Shown here one piece after another: positions 55,250 to 64,000 of a stretch of 64,000 nt of DNA. Origin of the DNA: Myxococcales bacterium (lineage in GTDB: Bacteria > Myxococcota_A > Polyangia > Fen-1088). The notes below the pieces were generated by a model, which saw only the letters and a list, made by a program, of their open reading frames with translations, did not search any database and was not told the DNA's origin. Location: the NCBI GenBank assembly GCA_022184915.1, contig JAGTJU010000005.1:496001-560000 (forward strand). Reading direction: 5' to 3'. The position numbers and the translations under genes are program-made. The number at the start of each line of letters is the position of its first letter. The stretch's first letter is position 1.

Positions 55250-57817
55250 GTGCCCCGCACAACACCTGATGATTCGGCCGCTACAGTCCGGGGCCGCAGA
55301 TTCGCCTCGAAGGCTGCCGTGTTCGTGCTCGTTCTTGCGTGGATCCTGTCGGGCGGGCTCTCCCCCCGTGTGGGAACGGCCGGCTGGGCCTCTCTGGGTG
55401 ACATGCCTCGCCCTGTGGCGCAGGCCGACGGGCTTTCGTTCCAGAGCGACCAAGGCACCTTGTGGGTGGGCGCTGAGAACGATCACGTGTTGCGGGTGCG
55501 CTTTTCGCCCCGCGCCTCGTTGGGCCGCGACCACTCCTACGCGTTGACCTCACCGAGACCGAAGGTGACGACGAAGCCCACGGTCGAGGTGGGCGCGACG
55601 CAGTCCCTCGTGAGGGTTCAAGGCCTGAGCGTTTCGATCAATCACAGCCCACTTCGGCTCACATTTCGCGATACCGCAGGCGCAGTGATCGACGAAGACG
55701 ACGCTGAACGCGGCATCGCATTCGTGGGCCGAACGACCCGCGTCTGGAAGACCTTGCCAGACGACGCACATGTCTACGGCCTTGGCGAAAAGGGAGGGCG
55801 CCTGGACAAGCGCGGCCGCAACTTGGGCGGCACCTCGTACACCATGTGGAACAACGACACATTTGCGTACGACAGCGACACAGATCCCATCTACGTATCG
55901 GTTCCCTTTTTCATGGTCATGCGCAAGGCACGCGCCCACGGTGTCTTTCTCGACAACACGTCCCGGAGCTCGTTTGACGTGGGACACGAATCACAGCGCT
56001 TGCTCTCGTTTGGTGCTGAATCGGGGGAACTCAACTACTACGTGATCGCCGGTCCGCACCCCAAGGATGTGGTGGCTCGCTACACCGCACTCACCGGGCG
56101 CATCAACCTTCCCCCCAAGTGGGCCCTGGGATTTCATCAGTCGCGCTGGGGCTACTGGCCCGAGTCACGACTGCGGCTGGTGGCGAACACGTTCCGGGAA
56201 AAGAAGATTCCAGCCGACGCCCTGTGGCTGGACATCGATTACCAGGAGGGGTTCAAACCCTTCACCTGGGACAAACAGCGCTTTCCCGATCCGCCCCGCA
56301 TGCTGAAGGAGCTGGCCGCCCAGGGCTTTCGCGTCATCACCATCGTGGATCCCCATCCCCCCGAGCAGCGCGGATACCCCGTATTCGATGAGGGCCTGGC
56401 AGGGGATCATTTCGTTCGCGCACAAGACGGCACGATCTTTACGGGCGCCGTGTGGCCGATGCGCGCAACGCCCCCGCGGCGCAGCGTTTTTCCCGATTTC
56501 ACGAGACCCAGCACACGGCACTGGTGGGCCGAGCTCTACAAACCTTTTCTGGACATGGGCGTCGCGGGCATCTGGAACGACATGAACGAGCCCGCCGTGG
56601 GCGATCAACAGAACGGAACCATGCCCTTCGACGTTCGTCACGACAACGAAGGACAGCCCACGGATCACCGTGAGGTTCACAACGTTTACGGGCAGCAGAT
56701 GACACGTGCCACCTTCGAGGGCCTTCGCGCAGCGCGACCTAACCAGCGCCCCTTCGTGCTCACCCGCGCGAGCTTCGCGGGCGGCCAAAAGTGGAGTGCC
56801 GTGTGGACAGGCGACAACCAAAGCGACTGGGCGCATCTGCGCGGAGGCATTCCCATGTTGTTGGGGATGGGACTTTCGGGTTTTGCGTTCGTGGGCAACG
56901 ACGTGGGCGGATTCGCCGATTCCCCCGTGCCCGCCCTCTTCACCCGATGGGCGCAGGCAGCCGTGTTCTTCCCTTTCATGCGTGCGCACACGACGCGCGC
57001 CAGCCTGGATCAGGAGCCGTGGTCCTACGGTGTCGAGAAGGAGATCGAGAACCGTAGGATCATCGAGCTGCGCTACCGCTTGCTGCCCACCATCTACAAC
57101 GAGATGCAAAAAGCAAGCGCCACGGGTGTGCCCGCCATGCGCCCTCTGTTCCTCGAATTTCCAGACGACCCTGCCACCTGGGATCGGGACGACGAGTTCA
57201 TGTGGGGCGAAGATCTCTTGGTCGCGCCCGTCCTCAAGGAAGTGGCGCTCGAGCGCGAGGTGTACTTGCCCCCCGGAGATTGGTACGACCACCGTACGGG
57301 TGCGTTGAATGCGGGGGCGCGATCCAAGGGCCCCAAGTCAGGCGACCAGACCGCACTGGCTCAGGGGGGAGGGCAGACCCTCACCGTGCCCGTCACGCTT
57401 TCGACCCTGCCGCTCTTCGTCCGGTCCGGGGGCGTGGTCTTCTCGACGGACGTGGTACAGCACACGGGACAGCTGCCGGGACAGCCCCTTCGGGTTTCGG
57501 TCTATCCGTCCGAACGCGAGACGACGCGCACCCTTTACGAGGACGATGGCGAGAGCATGGCTTATGTGAACGGCGCCGCGTGCGTGCGTGTCTTCCGAAG
57601 CGTGCGCACGGCCGAGCGCGTTCGCGTCGACATCTCTGCGTGCCAGGGGACGTATAAACCAGCGCCCCGCTCTCTTGTCGTGCGCACGCCCGAACGGTAC
57701 GCCGCATCGGCCACGGTCAACGGAAAGCCCGCGGCCGTGAACCGCGATGCGACTGGTTTCTCCGAGCTCACGATGCCGGATACGTTCGGAGCTCTCAGGG
57801 TCGAGTTTCGGCGGTGA
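55250..57817 (+). CDS. GH31 family alpha-glucosidase, secreted
   Basis: An 855-residue glycoside hydrolase family 31 enzyme with an N-terminal signal-like hydrophobic stretch (ASKAAVFVLVLAWILSGGLS). The nucleophile Asp444 is in GIWNDMNEP, and the acid/base Asp522 is in WTGDNQSDW. PPKWALGFHQSRWGYW, WLDIDYQEGF and GYFQ-like loops surround the active site. C-terminal beta domains (about 700-855) are typical. Such enzymes release glucose or xylose from alpha-glycans. GTG 55250 with AGGGG eight bases upstream is preferred. The frame is open for over 570 codons further 5', but that region is antisense to the NGL lipoprotein gene. Confidence 0.93.
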   Translation: MPRTTPDDSAATVRGRRFASKAAVFVLVLAWILSGGLSPRVGTAGWASLGDMPRPVAQADGLSFQSDQGTLWVGAENDHVLRVRFSPRASLGRDHSYALTSPRPKVTTKPTVEVGATQSLVRVQGLSVSINHSPLRLTFRDTAGAVIDEDDAERGIAFVGRTTRVWKTLPDDAHVYGLGEKGGRLDKRGRNLGGTSYTMWNNDTFAYDSDTDPIYVSVPFFMVMRKARAHGVFLDNTSRSSFDVGHESQRLLSFGAESGELNYYVIAGPHPKDVVARYTALTGRINLPPKWALGFHQSRWGYWPESRLRLVANTFREKKIPADALWLDIDYQEGFKPFTWDKQRFPDPPRMLKELAAQGFRVITIVDPHPPEQRGYPVFDEGLAGDHFVRAQDGTIFTGAVWPMRATPPRRSVFPDFTRPSTRHWWAELYKPFLDMGVAGIWNDMNEPAVGDQQNGTMPFDVRHDNEGQPTDHREVHNVYGQQMTRATFEGLRAARPNQRPFVLTRASFAGGQKWSAVWTGDNQSDWAHLRGGIPMLLGMGLSGFAFVGNDVGGFADSPVPALFTRWAQAAVFFPFMRAHTTRASLDQEPWSYGVEKEIENRRIIELRYRLLPTIYNEMQKASATGVPAMRPLFLEFPDDPATWDRDDEFMWGEDLLVAPVLKEVALEREVYLPPGDWYDHRTGALNAGARSKGPKSGDQTALAQGGGQTLTVPVTLSTLPLFVRSGGVVFSTDVVQHTGQLPGQPLRVSVYPSERETTRTLYEDDGESMAYVNGAACVRVFRSVRTAERVRVDISACQGTYKPAPRSLVVRTPERYAASATVNGKPAAVNRDATGFSELTMPDTFGALRVEFRR

Positions 57818-57841
57818 GGTCCCGGCCGCCGAAGGCCCGAC

Positions 57842-58645
57842 TCACTCCGAGGCAGGCGTCGGGCCCAGGGGACCTATCGCGACGTCGAGGATGAGGCGAT
57901 CCTCAAGCACATCGTGGATGCGTAAGTCGTCGAGGCGCATGCGCGCCAGAAAAGGCAACTCGTTCGCTCGAAGCGAGGGGACGAGCTCGGGGCGCTGCTC
58001 GGAGACCGGCCGGGCGTACGCAAAGCTGGCGCGAAGCCCGCTGGCCAAAGACACCCGCAGTTCCACGTCGATCGTGTTGCTCGCAACGGAGACGCGCAAA
58101 GGGCGCGCCGTGAGCGCCTCGTTCGGGACCAAGGCGAAGTCGAGGTGTCCGTGCACCGTGAAGTCAGCCACGGGCTTGCGCCCGCGCGGCTGCCAGGAAT
58201 AGCTGAGGCCCTCGAACACCCGCTCGTCTTCGTCCGCGTCGACGAACCCCACCACGTCGAACTTCATGCGACGAGGTCCGTCGGCCCGCAGCAAACGAAC
58301 CTCTTTCACCTGGACTTTGGCGCCCGTGTACCGCGTCTTGACGAGCGTCACGTCCCGCAAGAGCTCGGGCCGCTTGTCGCGCAGGGCCCTCTGAACTTCT
58401 TCGGTCGAGATCGCCTCCGCCACGGCCCGGTTCACGACGACCCGCCCAGAGGCCGTGCGGGCCACCGCGTCGAGCGCGGTGAGGCGCACCTCGGAAATGC
58501 CCCGAGCGGGGTTCGGCAGAACGAGGCTGTCCGGGAAAGGCCCCGCGCTCGCGTCAGCGGCCCAGGCCGCGTCTCCGGCCCGCAGGAGGGAACACAGGAG
58601 CGCAGCGGGCACAAAAAAAGAGGACAGCTGTAACGGAAGCGGCAT
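57842..58645 (-). CDS. Exported protein of unknown function
   Basis: A 267-residue protein with an N-terminal signal peptide (SFFVPAALLCSLLRAGDAAWA). The body is beta-rich with charged turns (VVVNRAVAEAISTEEVQRALRDK, FDVVGFVDADEDERVFEGL, VADFTVHGHLDFALVPNEAL) and ends LDDLRIHDVLEDRLILDVAIG. No family recognised. ATG 58645 is preferred over the upstream GTG 58717, which would add 24 residues without support. It lies 24 bp from the convergent GH31 gene end. Confidence 0.65.
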   Translation of the reverse strand: MPLPLQLSSFFVPAALLCSLLRAGDAAWAADASAGPFPDSLVLPNPARGISEVRLTALDAVARTASGRVVVNRAVAEAISTEEVQRALRDKRPELLRDVTLVKTRYTGAKVQVKEVRLLRADGPRRMKFDVVGFVDADEDERVFEGLSYSWQPRGRKPVADFTVHGHLDFALVPNEALTARPLRVSVASNTIDVELRVSLASGLRASFAYARPVSEQRPELVPSLRANELPFLARMRLDDLRIHDVLEDRLILDVAIGPLGPTPASE

Positions 58646-58864
58646 GGTGGGACGCAGGCTTGAGTGTACGCTGCTGCGCACCTCCACTTCCAGCGGGAAG
58701 GCGCCACGCACACCCAAGCCACGCGCAGCGCGCCAGCCTCAAGGTTGGCGGGTGGACCTTCGATGCCTAAAGGAGGGAGCCGCGGCGCCGGCATTGCCGG
58801 GGCCATCGGCTCATCCGCCGGGAACGCTCGACGAAGCGGGCTCGACGACAGGTTCACCGCGGAG

Positions 58865-61800
58865 ATGACGGCCTTGAAGACCTTACGCCCCTCGTTCGCT
58901 TTTCCTTTTGCCTTCCTGTTCCTTGCCGTGGGCGGGAGCCTCGTAGGTGGCTGTATCGAGCGCCCTCTCATCGAGATCGCGGGCCCGGGTGGTGCCGGCG
59001 GCCAAAGCACGGACGCCGCCCCGCCCGTCGACCCCCTCGACGCCTTTGTCTTTCCCATCACTGATGCCCTTGCCCTGCCCGACGCCCCCGTTTGCCCAGG
59101 TCCCCTCTGCCCCGACGATGCCGCCTCGTCCTTCTGCGGCGATGGCCTCGTCGACCCGGCCGAGGAATGTGACGACCGCAACGCCCGCCCCGGTGACGGC
59201 TGCTCGGGCCTTTGCCGCGTCGAAAAGGACTATGCCTGCCCTTCCCCCGGGGAGCCTTGTGTCTCCACCGTGCTCTGCGGTGATGGCCTGCTCTCCGGCG
59301 CAGAAACCTGCGACGACCGCAACACCGCGAGCGGCGACGGCTGCTCCGCCTCCTGCGACCGCGAACCCGGTTTTGCCTGCGCCACCCCGGGCGCCCTCTG
59401 CACCCCCGTCACCTCCTCCAGCCGCTGCGGCGACGGCGCCATCAACGACAGCGAAACCTGCGACGACGGCGCCACCGTCTCCTTCGATGGCTGCTCGGGC
59501 ACCTGCCAGCGTGAGGCCGGCTGGAGCTGCCCCTTGCCCGGTCAGCCCTGCACCAAAGACGAGCTTTGCGGCGATGGCTCTCTGGGTCCCAACGAAGAGT
59601 GTGACGACGGCGATGTCGCCCCCGGCGACGGCTGCACCGGCCTGTGCAGGCGCGAGCCCTTCTTCTCCTGCCCCACCCCCGGCATGCCTTGTCTGTCCAC
59701 CATCGTCTGCGGTGACCGCTTGGTCGTCGGCGACGAGGCCTGCGACGACGGCAACACCCTGCCCGCCGATGGCTGCAGCCCCGACTGCAAATCCAGCGAA
59801 CCCGGCTTCACCTGCCCCGTCGCCCTCGGCGTTGGCGGCCCCTGCGTCCCCGTCCCCTCCCAGCGCTGCGGCGACGGCCGCCTCTCTTACGGTGAGTTCT
59901 GCGACGACGGCAACGACCTCTCCGGCGATGGCTGCTCCGCCTCCTGCAGGGAAGAGCCCGGCTTTACCTGTAACGCGCCAGGCACCCGCTGCCAGCTCAC
60001 CGAGTGGTGCGGCGACGGCAAACTCAGCCTTGCCCGCGCTGAAGAGTGCGACGACATGAACACCGTCTCCGGCGACGGCTGCACCGCTGACTGCATCAAG
60101 GAAGCCAACTTCGTCTGCCCTCAACCAGGCCAGCTCTGCTCTTCCACCATCCGCTGTGGCGATGGCCGCCTCGGCGGCAGCGAAACCTGCGATGACGGCA
60201 ATGACGTTGCCAACGATGGCTGCAGTGCCACCTGCCAGGTCGAGTCGGGATGGAGCTGTCCCGCGGGCTCCACGTGTCGGGCGCAACGATGCGGCGACAG
60301 CCTGGTCGCGGGCGCCGAACAGTGCGACGACGGTGACGCCGACGGGGGGGACGGCTGTAGCGCCGCGTGCAAGCTGGAACTTCCGAGCGACGAAGAAGAC
60401 GCAGGGTGGGTGTGCCCGGCGCCGGGCCTGCCTTGCCAGCGCACCGTCTGCGGCAACGGCACACAGGAAGGCAGCGAGCAGTGTGACGACGGGAACAACG
60501 ATTCGGGTGACGGCTGCTCGCCCTTCTGTCGCAAAGAGCCTCTCTGCCCTCCTGCAGGTGGACCTTGCATGACAGCCTGTGGCGACGGCCTGCTGCTTCC
60601 CATCGACCTCGCAAGCGGCCAGGAGTGCGACGACGGCAACACCGTTTCGGGCGACGGCTGCAGCGCCGCATGCAAAGTGGAGAGCGGCTACACCTGCAGC
60701 CCTCGCGAGATCACACCCGACCCCTTGATCCTCCCCATCGTGTACCGCGACTTCAAAGCCAAAAACGAGACCAACGGGCACCCGGACTTCCAACACTCCA
60801 CCGGCGAAGAAACGGGCATCGTGAAGCCCTTGCTGGGCGTGGATGGCAAGCCCCAGCACGTCGATCAGAACAAGGCAAGGACCACCAACAACGATCCGGG
60901 CGTCTCGTTCGACTACTTCGGTGTGTGGTACCGGGACAACGCCGCCTACAACAAGACCCTCAAGTCGAGCTTGACCTTCACCAAGTTGATGACGGGCGAA
61001 TACCGCTACGCCAACGCGGACTTCTTCCCCCTGGATGGGCTCGGGTGGGGCAACTACAACAACGGCTCCCACAACTTTCACTTCACTTCGGAGGTGCGGT
61101 ACTGGTTCGAGTACAGGGGCGGCGAGCGCCTCGACTTCAGCGGAGACGATGACGTCTGGGTGTTCATCAACAAGCGCTTGGCAGTGGACATCGGCGGCAT
61201 CCACGGCGTGAGGAACGGCAGCGTGATCCTCGATGCGAACGACGGCACGGGACGGGTGTGCGATCTGGTCACCACCAACTGCAACAACCGGAGAGCCGTG
61301 GACTTCGACCTCGACAAGGGCAGTGTGTACGAAATCGTGGTGTTCCAGGCCGAGCGTCACACCACCGAGTCGAACTACAGGCTCACCCTGTCGAACTTCA
61401 CGGGCTCCCGGAGTGAATGCACCCCCGTGTGTGGCGACGGCTTCGTCACGCCCAACGAAGCCTGCGACCTCGGCACGGCCGCGAACACGGGCGCCTATGG
61501 CACCTGCAACCCCAACTGCACCCTGCCCCCTCGCTGCGGCGACGCCGTCACGAGCACCCCGGACGGCGAACTGTGCGACAACGGCATCAACCTCACACCT
61601 TACGGAGGCGCCCTTCAGGTCTGCGGAGCCGGGTGCCGGTTTGCCCCTTACTGCGGCGACGGCATGGTCGACGCGACGTACGGGGAGCAGTGCGACCAGG
61701 GCGCACAGAACGGCATGGGCTACGGATTCTGTGCGGCGGGCTGCAAGCTCGGCCCCCGCTGCGGCGACGGGATCACGAGCGATGGCGAGACGTGCGACGA

Positions 61801-62695
61801 CGGCGCCGCCGTCAATGGCACCTCGGGCAGCGCGTGCATGGCCACCTGCCGGCTCAAGTGTGGCAACGGGCTTCTCGATCCCGGTGAGCAGTGTGACGAA
61901 GGCACCCTGCAAAATACGGGGGCTTATGGCAAATGCCGGTCCACTTGCACCCTCGGGCCTCGCTGCGGCGACGGCATCCCCAACGGGGGTGAACAATGTG
62001 ACGATGGCAAAAACGACGGCACTTACGGCACCTGCGCGCCAGGCTGCGCGTTCGGCCCCCGCTGCGGTGACAACGAAGTACAGGCCACCGCCGGTGAGCT
62101 TTGCGACCAGGGTCCCGCCAACGCCAGCAGCAGCGCTTACGGCAGCAACGTGTGCACCACCCGCTGCCGGCCCGCCCCCCGCTGCGGCGATCGGACCGTG
62201 GACGTCACGTTCGGCGAGGTCTGTGACGACGGCAAAAACGATGGCACGCCGGGCTCCTGCGCAAGCGACTGCAAGGCCGCCATCCCCCTGCCCTCGTGCG
62301 GCGACGGCGTCAAGCAGCCCGACGAGGCCTGCGACACGGGCAGCGCCAACGGTACCCTGGAAAGCACCTGCGACTCACGCTGCCGGATAAAGTGTGGCAA
62401 CGGCGCCAAAGACCTTGGCGAGCAGTGTGACGATGGCGTCAACAGCGGCGCCTACGGCACCTGCAGGCCCACCTGCACCCTCGCCGACTACTGCGGCGAC
62501 GGCGCCAAAAACGGCAACGAAGCCTGCGACCTCGGCGCCCAGAACGAACCCGCCCCCTACGGCCAAGGCAAGTGCACCACCTCGTGCCAGATCGCGCCCT
62601 TCTGCGGCGACGGCCGCATCCAGTCGAGCCTCGGCGAAGAATGCGACGGCGGGGTGGGCTGTAGCACGCTTTGCAAGATCGTCCCCGTACTGTAA
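58865..62695 (+). CDS. Large Cys-rich lipoprotein: 23 DUF4215-type repeats around a fibro-slime domain
   Basis: A 1,276-residue surface lipoprotein. Signal and lipobox VGGC (Cys near 34). Eleven DUF4215 repeats (about 95-615) have the form CGDGxxxxxExCDDGNxxxGDGC. A fibro-slime domain (about 620-850) holds [33 protein letters not shown] and VDIGGIHG, homologous to the lipoprotein at 8093. Twelve further CGDG repeats (about 855-1276) mostly lack the final GDGC and end in CKIVPVL. The Cys content (about 100 or more) implies many disulfides in the envelope. ATG 58865 is preferred to the ATG at 58664, whose extra codons lack a signal peptide. Confidence 0.88.
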   Translation: MTALKTLRPSFAFPFAFLFLAVGGSLVGGCIERPLIEIAGPGGAGGQSTDAAPPVDPLDAFVFPITDALALPDAPVCPGPLCPDDAASSFCGDGLVDPAEECDDRNARPGDGCSGLCRVEKDYACPSPGEPCVSTVLCGDGLLSGAETCDDRNTASGDGCSASCDREPGFACATPGALCTPVTSSSRCGDGAINDSETCDDGATVSFDGCSGTCQREAGWSCPLPGQPCTKDELCGDGSLGPNEECDDGDVAPGDGCTGLCRREPFFSCPTPGMPCLSTIVCGDRLVVGDEACDDGNTLPADGCSPDCKSSEPGFTCPVALGVGGPCVPVPSQRCGDGRLSYGEFCDDGNDLSGDGCSASCREEPGFTCNAPGTRCQLTEWCGDGKLSLARAEECDDMNTVSGDGCTADCIKEANFVCPQPGQLCSSTIRCGDGRLGGSETCDDGNDVANDGCSATCQVESGWSCPAGSTCRAQRCGDSLVAGAEQCDDGDADGGDGCSAACKLELPSDEEDAGWVCPAPGLPCQRTVCGNGTQEGSEQCDDGNNDSGDGCSPFCRKEPLCPPAGGPCMTACGDGLLLPIDLASGQECDDGNTVSGDGCSAACKVESGYTCSPREITPDPLILPIVYRDFKAKNETNGHPDFQHSTGEETGIVKPLLGVDGKPQHVDQNKARTTNNDPGVSFDYFGVWYRDNAAYNKTLKSSLTFTKLMTGEYRYANADFFPLDGLGWGNYNNGSHNFHFTSEVRYWFEYRGGERLDFSGDDDVWVFINKRLAVDIGGIHGVRNGSVILDANDGTGRVCDLVTTNCNNRRAVDFDLDKGSVYEIVVFQAERHTTESNYRLTLSNFTGSRSECTPVCGDGFVTPNEACDLGTAANTGAYGTCNPNCTLPPRCGDAVTSTPDGELCDNGINLTPYGGALQVCGAGCRFAPYCGDGMVDATYGEQCDQGAQNGMGYGFCAAGCKLGPRCGDGITSDGETCDDGAAVNGTSGSACMATCRLKCGNGLLDPGEQCDEGTLQNTGAYGKCRSTCTLGPRCGDGIPNGGEQCDDGKNDGTYGTCAPGCAFGPRCGDNEVQATAGELCDQGPANASSSAYGSNVCTTRCRPAPRCGDRTVDVTFGEVCDDGKNDGTPGSCASDCKAAIPLPSCGDGVKQPDEACDTGSANGTLESTCDSRCRIKCGNGAKDLGEQCDDGVNSGAYGTCRPTCTLADYCGDGAKNGNEACDLGAQNEPAPYGQGKCTTSCQIAPFCGDGRIQSSLGEECDGGVGCSTLCKIVPVL

Positions 62696-62899
62696 CGAAG
62701 GTGCGGCGGCGCTCTTCAGTGAAGGCGACCCACCGCCGCACCTGACTTTCGGTCGCGCAATCCGCTGCGCAAGGGGGGAGGCTGGTATGCGCCGCCTTCT
62801 CTGCGGGCCTCTCATTTTTTCGTGCGACTTTCCGCTAGGGCGCCGTCCACCTGGCATGCATCCACGCTGTTCCACCCCGGATGCAAGAAACGGAAATAC

Positions 62900-64000
62900 A
62901 TGCGTACGAAGATTCTCCTGTCCCTGGCGGCCGCCGCGGTTCTGCCCCCCTTGTCTGCAGGGAGCTCACGAGCGGACACTCTCTGGGTCGAAGCGGAGTC
63001 GGTCCGACTCGCAAGCAGCGAAGATGGCAACAGCATCACCTCGCCTTTGCGGATCGAGGACGCGGTGCTGGCGTCTGACGGCTCTTTCGTCAAGGTTCCC
63101 TCGGGCCTCAACAGCTTGAACGCGCCGGCCGCAACAGGGATCGCGCGATACCGCATCGAGCTGGCGAACGCGGGCGTTTACGGCGTGTTCGGTCGCGTGA
63201 AGGCGCCGGATACCAACTCGGATTCGCTCTGGGTCCGCTTCGATGGCGGCACCTGGGTGCGCTGGATGGACATCGCCCTCGGCTCGGCCTGGCACTGGGA
63301 CTTCGTTCACGACAGCGTCAACGGCAACAAACCGGCCGTCACGTTCAACCTGTCCGCCGGTGCCCACGATTTTGAGGTGGCGTACCGTGAGAACAACGTG
63401 CAGCTCGACGCGCTCGTGTTCACGGACAACGTCAACTACTCACCCACCGCCTTCTCCTCCCCGCTGGCCGCTCCGGTATTGAGCTCCGTGAGTGGCAGCA
63501 ACCGGATTCGCTTCACTTGGACGGCTGTGGCAGGCGCCACCAGCTACCAGATCCAGAAGCAACAGGCTTCAGGCGCCTTCTCTTCCGTGCAAAACAACGC
63601 AAACCTGGTTTACAACGCCCAGGCCACCGGCTGTTTCCGCGTGGTGCCCATGCGCTCCGGATACACCGGAACGCCTTCGCAGGTGTTGTGCACCGGCTTC
63701 ACGTCGGGTGACTATCCCCTGGTCATTCGCAACGGCTACAATGCCTCGTTCTCGTCGCCGATGTTCTTCGACTGGACCGACGAAGAGGCCAAGGTGTTCC
63801 CGGGCTACAACAGCCTGAACGCCGCACCCAACACCGGATACGCCCGCTTCGACTTCCAGCTGGGCGCCACCACGAAGGTGAAGTTCTGGGTGCTGGTCAC
63901 CGCGCCGTCGACATCGTCCGATTCGTTCTGGGTGCGCATCGATCATGGCACGTGGATCAAGTGGGACAACATCGTGGGCGTGGGCGACTACGGCTGGGCC
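62900..64000 (+). CDS. Secreted modular protein, 3' end outside the window
   Basis: A frame of 367 codons open from ATG 62900 to the end of the window. A signal peptide (LLSLAAAAVLPPLSAGSSRA) is followed by a module ending with DSLWVRFDGGTWVRWMDI (about 30-175). Next comes a fibronectin type III-like region (APVLSSVSGSNRIRFTWTAV, ATSYQIQK, about 190-275), then a second copy of the first module (FTSGDYPLVIRNGY, SDSFWVRIDHGTWIKWDNI). The repeated WVRxDxGTW segment suggests a carbohydrate-binding-like beta-sandwich. A C-terminal catalytic or repeat domain may lie outside. Confidence 0.72.
   Translation, partial: MRTKILLSLAAAAVLPPLSAGSSRADTLWVEAESVRLASSEDGNSITSPLRIEDAVLASDGSFVKVPSGLNSLNAPAATGIARYRIELANAGVYGVFGRVKAPDTNSDSLWVRFDGGTWVRWMDIALGSAWHWDFVHDSVNGNKPAVTFNLSAGAHDFEVAYRENNVQLDALVFTDNVNYSPTAFSSPLAAPVLSSVSGSNRIRFTWTAVAGATSYQIQKQQASGAFSSVQNNANLVYNAQATGCFRVVPMRSGYTGTPSQVLCTGFTSGDYPLVIRNGYNASFSSPMFFDWTDEEAKVFPGYNSLNAAPNTGYARFDFQLGATTKVKFWVLVTAPSTSSDSFWVRIDHGTWIKWDNIVGVGDYGWA

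Noticed and set aside
58883-61996. A 1,037-codon minus-strand frame
   Set aside because: It is antisense to the DUF4215 repeats. Its Ala/Val repeats simply mirror the Cys/Gly/Asp codons of the sense strand.
1-64000. tRNA, rRNA, CRISPR arrays and insertion sequences
   Set aside because: Looked for cloverleaf-like sequences, spaced direct repeats and transposase motifs. None was found. The only tandem repeats are inside protein genes.

Overview
The window is GC-rich DNA with short spacers, frequent ATGA-type overlaps and many GTG starts. Several signs point to a member of the Myxococcota or a close relative: a tandem pair of eukaryote-like Ser/Thr kinases, fibro-slime and DUF4215 Cys-rich surface lipoproteins, a lipoprotein with an NGL-repeat leader, DUF1552/DUF1592 proteins, and many lipoproteins of unknown role. 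The assignment is inferred from gene content only; no rRNA or tRNA gene was seen.

Layout. (1) 165-8048: a cbb3 cytochrome oxidase locus. A SafE-like membrane protein diverges from a tight run ccoI-ccoS-ccoNO-ccoQ-ccoP-ccoG, in which CcoN and CcoO are fused and CcoP carries one haem motif. (2) 8093-12852: fibro-slime lipoprotein, TruC-like pseudouridine synthase, dihydroorotate-dehydrogenase-like protein, 2-Cys peroxiredoxin and a CxxCxxCC protein. (3) 12945-16705: two overlapping paralogous membrane kinases with zinc ribbons. (4) 16706-27557: small secreted proteins, a redoxin, a truncated DUF1592 protein, a sodium/solute symporter, a deoxyhypusine-synthase-like protein, an Omp85-type protein and an RMD1-type protein. 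(5) 27554-30285: a copA-copZ-csoR copper operon with a clear CsoR-type operator. (6) 30340-37736: divergent circularly permuted ATP-grasp / alpha-E / transglutaminase genes, with one fused and one split copy. (7) 38124-43402: TrmH methyltransferase, then sulfatase, AraC regulator and a putative glycosidase. (8) 43558-49817: a DUF1080 remnant, VgrG, a hybrid histidine kinase and an Omp85-like gene broken by two one-base shifts. (9) 49956-57817: a DUF1592-DUF1552 pair, the NGL-repeat lipoprotein with a strong terminator, and a GH31 alpha-glucosidase. (10) 57842-64000: a secreted protein of unknown role, a 23-repeat DUF4215/fibro-slime lipoprotein and a secreted modular protein that runs off the window.

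How the genes fit together. The oxidase locus encodes both the enzyme and its copper and haem maturation factors (CcoI, CcoS, CcoG, SafE). The cop operon 20 kb away handles copper detoxification. The ATP-grasp/alpha-E/transglutaminase block matches a conserved gene neighbourhood predicted to make or modify peptides. The right half is rich in envelope and secreted carbohydrate-active or adhesive proteins. The best candidates for undescribed biology are the twin zinc-ribbon kinases, the double ATP-grasp/alpha-E locus with its unknown 413-residue neighbour, and the repeat-bearing surface lipoproteins.
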